The position numbers were made by a program, and so were the translations under genes. DNA of 64,000 nucleotides from Dokdonella_A sp963834755. Lineage in GTDB: Bacteria > Pseudomonadota > Gammaproteobacteria > Xanthomonadales > Rhodanobacteraceae. Of the stretch, positions 62,638 to 64,000 are shown piece by piece. Location of the stretch: assembly GCA_963834755.1 (NCBI GenBank), contig CAWICQ010000001.1, positions 1 to 64,000 of the forward strand, given 5' to 3'. The notes beneath the pieces were generated by a model. The model saw only the letters and a list, made by a program, of their open reading frames with translations, was not told the DNA's origin and did not search any database. Each line of letters starts with the position of its first letter. Within the stretch, counting starts at the first letter, position 1.

Positions 62638-62952
62638 TCAACGATCCCAGCGGCCGTCGTAGTAGCGCCAGCGATGGCCTTCGTGCTCCCAGCGCGACGG
62701 CACCCAGTGATAGCCGTGGCGCTCATGCACCCAATGGCCCTTGTGCCATACGTGCCTATGTCCGCCCCAACCCCAGTAGCCATTGATCCAAACGTAACCC
62801 GCACGCGGACCGGGAACAGCCTCGACGCGGAGGGCAGGGGGCTCGACATCGGCATAAATGATGGTGCGCGCCAGGGCTTGATGGCTACCCAAGGCACCCA
62901 GGCCGCCGATCGCCACCGCGGCACCCAACAGCAGTTTGTTCAGCGCTTGCAT
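62638..62952 (-). CDS. Exported YXWGXW-repeat protein
   Basis: A 104-residue protein with a signal peptide (MQALNKLLLGAAVAIGGLGA...LARTIIYADVEPP). The mature part is rich in aromatic and histidine residues and carries the GYVWINGYWGWGGHRHVWHK block, the YXWGXW signature, followed by HWVPSRWEHEGHRWRYY. These small proteins are widespread in proteobacteria and of unknown function; the histidines could bind metal. It lies convergent to the aminotransferase gene. RBS weak. Confidence 0.75.
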   Translation of the reverse strand: MQALNKLLLGAAVAIGGLGALGSHQALARTIIYADVEPPALRVEAVPGPRAGYVWINGYWGWGGHRHVWHKGHWVHERHGYHWVPSRWEHEGHRWRYYDGRWDR

Positions 62953-63070
62953 CGTTGCCTCCGTATGGCGCTCGGAGAGCGCCCTCAGGGGATGCTACGC
63001 TAGCCAACGCGCACTGAATGATCGCCAAGCACGTTCATGGAAATGCCGCGTCCACGCGTCGCGAGCTGAA

Positions 63071-63415
63071 TCAGTTCTTCCCGGCCGAATAGCCGGCGCA
63101 GAATGCCGGTGGGTTGGTTTCGATCATCGCGCATCCGCGTTTGATTTCGTCGATGACGAGCTCGCACGAATTCGACGCATTGCATGGCGGATGCGTTGCC
63201 GGCGAAACCGCAAGACACTGTTGCACGTACTCGTCGGCTTTCTTCGCGCCGGCGCTCTTGCTGCACGGGACGTCAGCCGGGGTCTGCGTGGGCGCAGATG
63301 CGTTCGGGACAGACGCGGCTGCATGCGCGGCCGCGCTGTCTTTCGGGACGTCATTCGATCGCGCGCTCGCCAATGAGCACGCGGCGAGTGCAACAGTGAC
63401 AAGCATGCGATGCAT
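63071..63415 (-). CDS. Small cysteine-containing exported protein, hypothetical
   Basis: About 114 residues with a signal peptide (MHRMLVTVALAACSLASA). Cysteines in the mature part (ADVPCSKSAG, YVQQCLAVSPATHPPCNAS, SCELVIDEIKRGCAMI, FCAGYSAGKN) are likely paired as disulfides. No family recognised. The ATG at 63415 gives a proper signal peptide. It lies 22 bases downstream of the ketosynthase gene on the same strand. Confidence 0.6.
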   Translation of the reverse strand: MHRMLVTVALAACSLASARSNDVPKDSAAAHAAASVPNASAPTQTPADVPCSKSAGAKKADEYVQQCLAVSPATHPPCNASNSCELVIDEIKRGCAMIETNPPAFCAGYSAGKN

Positions 63416-63437
63416 GGGTGTCCTCTGCGAATACGCC

Positions 63438-64000
63438 TTACGGTGCGCGCCGCAGCGCGAGCACGGCGTTGAGTCCACCGAACGCGAACGAATTGCTGAG
63501 CGCGACGCGCACCGGTTTTTCGCGCGCCGCGTTTGGCACGTAGTCGAGATCGCACTCGGGATCAGGGTCGATGAAGTTCGCCGTCGGTGGGATCACGCCG
63601 TCGCGCAATGCGCCGATCACTGCGACGAGCTCGATCGCGCCCGCCGCGCCGAGCGCGTGACCGTGCATCGATTTCGTCGACGACACCGCGAGCGCATCGG
63701 CGTGCGCGCCGAACGTACGCCGGATCGCGCGCGACTCAGTCGGATCGTTGGCCGGCGTGCCGGTGCCGTGCGCGTTGATGTAGTCGACTTTTTCGGGCGT
63801 GATTCCGCCGTCGTCGAGTGCGCGCCGCATCGCCATCGCCGCACCGGCCTCTGACGGAAACACGATATCGCCGGCGTCGGCCGACATGCCCGCGCCGGCG
63901 ATCTCGGCGAGAATATTCGCGCCACGCGCGTGCGCGCGATCGAGCGTTTCCAGCACGAACGCCGCGGCGCCTTCGCCCAGCACGAGGCCGCGGCGCTGCT
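63438..64000 (-). CDS. Beta-ketoacyl-ACP synthase, C-terminal part (runs off the window)
   Basis: The C-terminal third of a condensing enzyme that extends an acyl chain with malonyl-ACP. Seen are GLVLGEGAAAFVLETLDRA, the first catalytic histidine in YINAHGTGTPANDPTES, the lysine in SSTKSMHGHALGAAGAIE and the second histidine within that block, then LSNSFAFGGLNAVLALRR at the end. HGTGTPAND rather than HGTSTPxGD is more typical of FabF/FabB relatives in aryl-polyene and other secondary clusters than of FabF itself. The active-site cysteine lies beyond 64000. The reading frame is open to the end of the window. Confidence 0.9.
   Translation of the reverse strand, partial: QRRGLVLGEGAAAFVLETLDRAHARGANILAEIAGAGMSADAGDIVFPSEAGAAMAMRRALDDGGITPEKVDYINAHGTGTPANDPTESRAIRRTFGAHADALAVSSTKSMHGHALGAAGAIELVAVIGALRDGVIPPTANFIDPDPECDLDYVPNAAREKPVRVALSNSFAFGGLNAVLALRRAP

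Noticed and set aside
1..64000. tRNA, rRNA or CRISPR arrays
   Set aside because: No cloverleaf-like T-loop sequences in context, no rRNA-like stretches, and no regularly spaced direct repeats were noticed; the short palindromes are REP-like.

Overview
The window looks like a chromosomal segment of a GC-rich gammaproteobacterium of the Xanthomonadales (Lysobacterales), most likely Rhodanobacteraceae. The clues are an Oar-type TonB receptor, XWG-type and NGF-type secreted proteins (one exported protein ends in IIFTNGFNG, a C-terminal signature I associate with Dokdonella-like bacteria), REP-like CTCTCCCGC palindromes and CCGCCAGGATGGCGG hairpins. The genus is an inference. There is no rRNA, tRNA, CRISPR array, phage or insertion sequence that I can see.

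Layout. 0-2.7 kb: a peroxide-defence unit, oxyR divergent from ahpC and ahpD. 2.8-11.3 kb: an exported M1 aminopeptidase, an orphan Pycsar-effector-like membrane protein, a very large frameshifted membrane protein and prmC. 11.6-11.74 kb: a strong candidate for a CsrA/RsmA-sequestering small RNA, followed by dxs on the other strand. 13.9-17.3 kb: small membrane proteins, an HNH endonuclease, a GNAT enzyme and a MarC protein. 17.7-23.1 kb: a large TonB-dependent receptor, an 0.6-kb inverted-repeat structure and ppnN. 23.4-27.6 kb: an RND efflux pair. 28.0-32.6 kb: an extracellular-electron-transfer operon (monoheme cytochrome, decaheme MtrA/MtoA, MtrB/MtoB porin, NapC/CymA tetraheme quinol dehydrogenase) behind an FNR-type promoter. 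32.7-36.6 kb: a relic of a LytTR regulator, a NIPSNAP protein, an intact LytTR/LytS two-component pair and an exported protein. 36.9-42.7 kb: a D-amino-acid-oxidase-like flavoprotein, a Ser/Thr kinase with TPRs, and GTP-dependent PEP carboxykinase. 42.8-48.8 kb: a fatty-acid oxidation locus (TetR regulator, hydrolase, FadE-type and second acyl-CoA dehydrogenase). 49.4-52.2 kb: molybdate transport modABC with a ModE-like regulator. 52.5-64 kb: recQ, two large exported proteins (one a sedolisin protease), a desaturase, an MtnX-like phosphatase, a class III aminotransferase, small exported proteins and the end of a ketosynthase gene.

The electron-transfer operon has the gene content of the iron-oxidation cluster of Sideroxydans (mtoD, mtoA, mtoB, cymA). 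Electrons would pass between quinones, the inner-membrane NapC protein, periplasmic cytochromes and a porin-embedded decaheme conduit. The FNR-like box suggests induction at low oxygen.

A striking feature is frameshifts. At least 17 genes or sites need one skipped base to restore a protein, and every one that can be assigned is a +1 insertion; 13 of them lie in only 3.7 kb of the electron-transfer operon. The protein sequence on both sides of each is well conserved, so I regard most of them as probable sequence errors rather than decay, but this cannot be settled from the sequence. Genes carrying them are listed as pseudogenes with the position of each shift.
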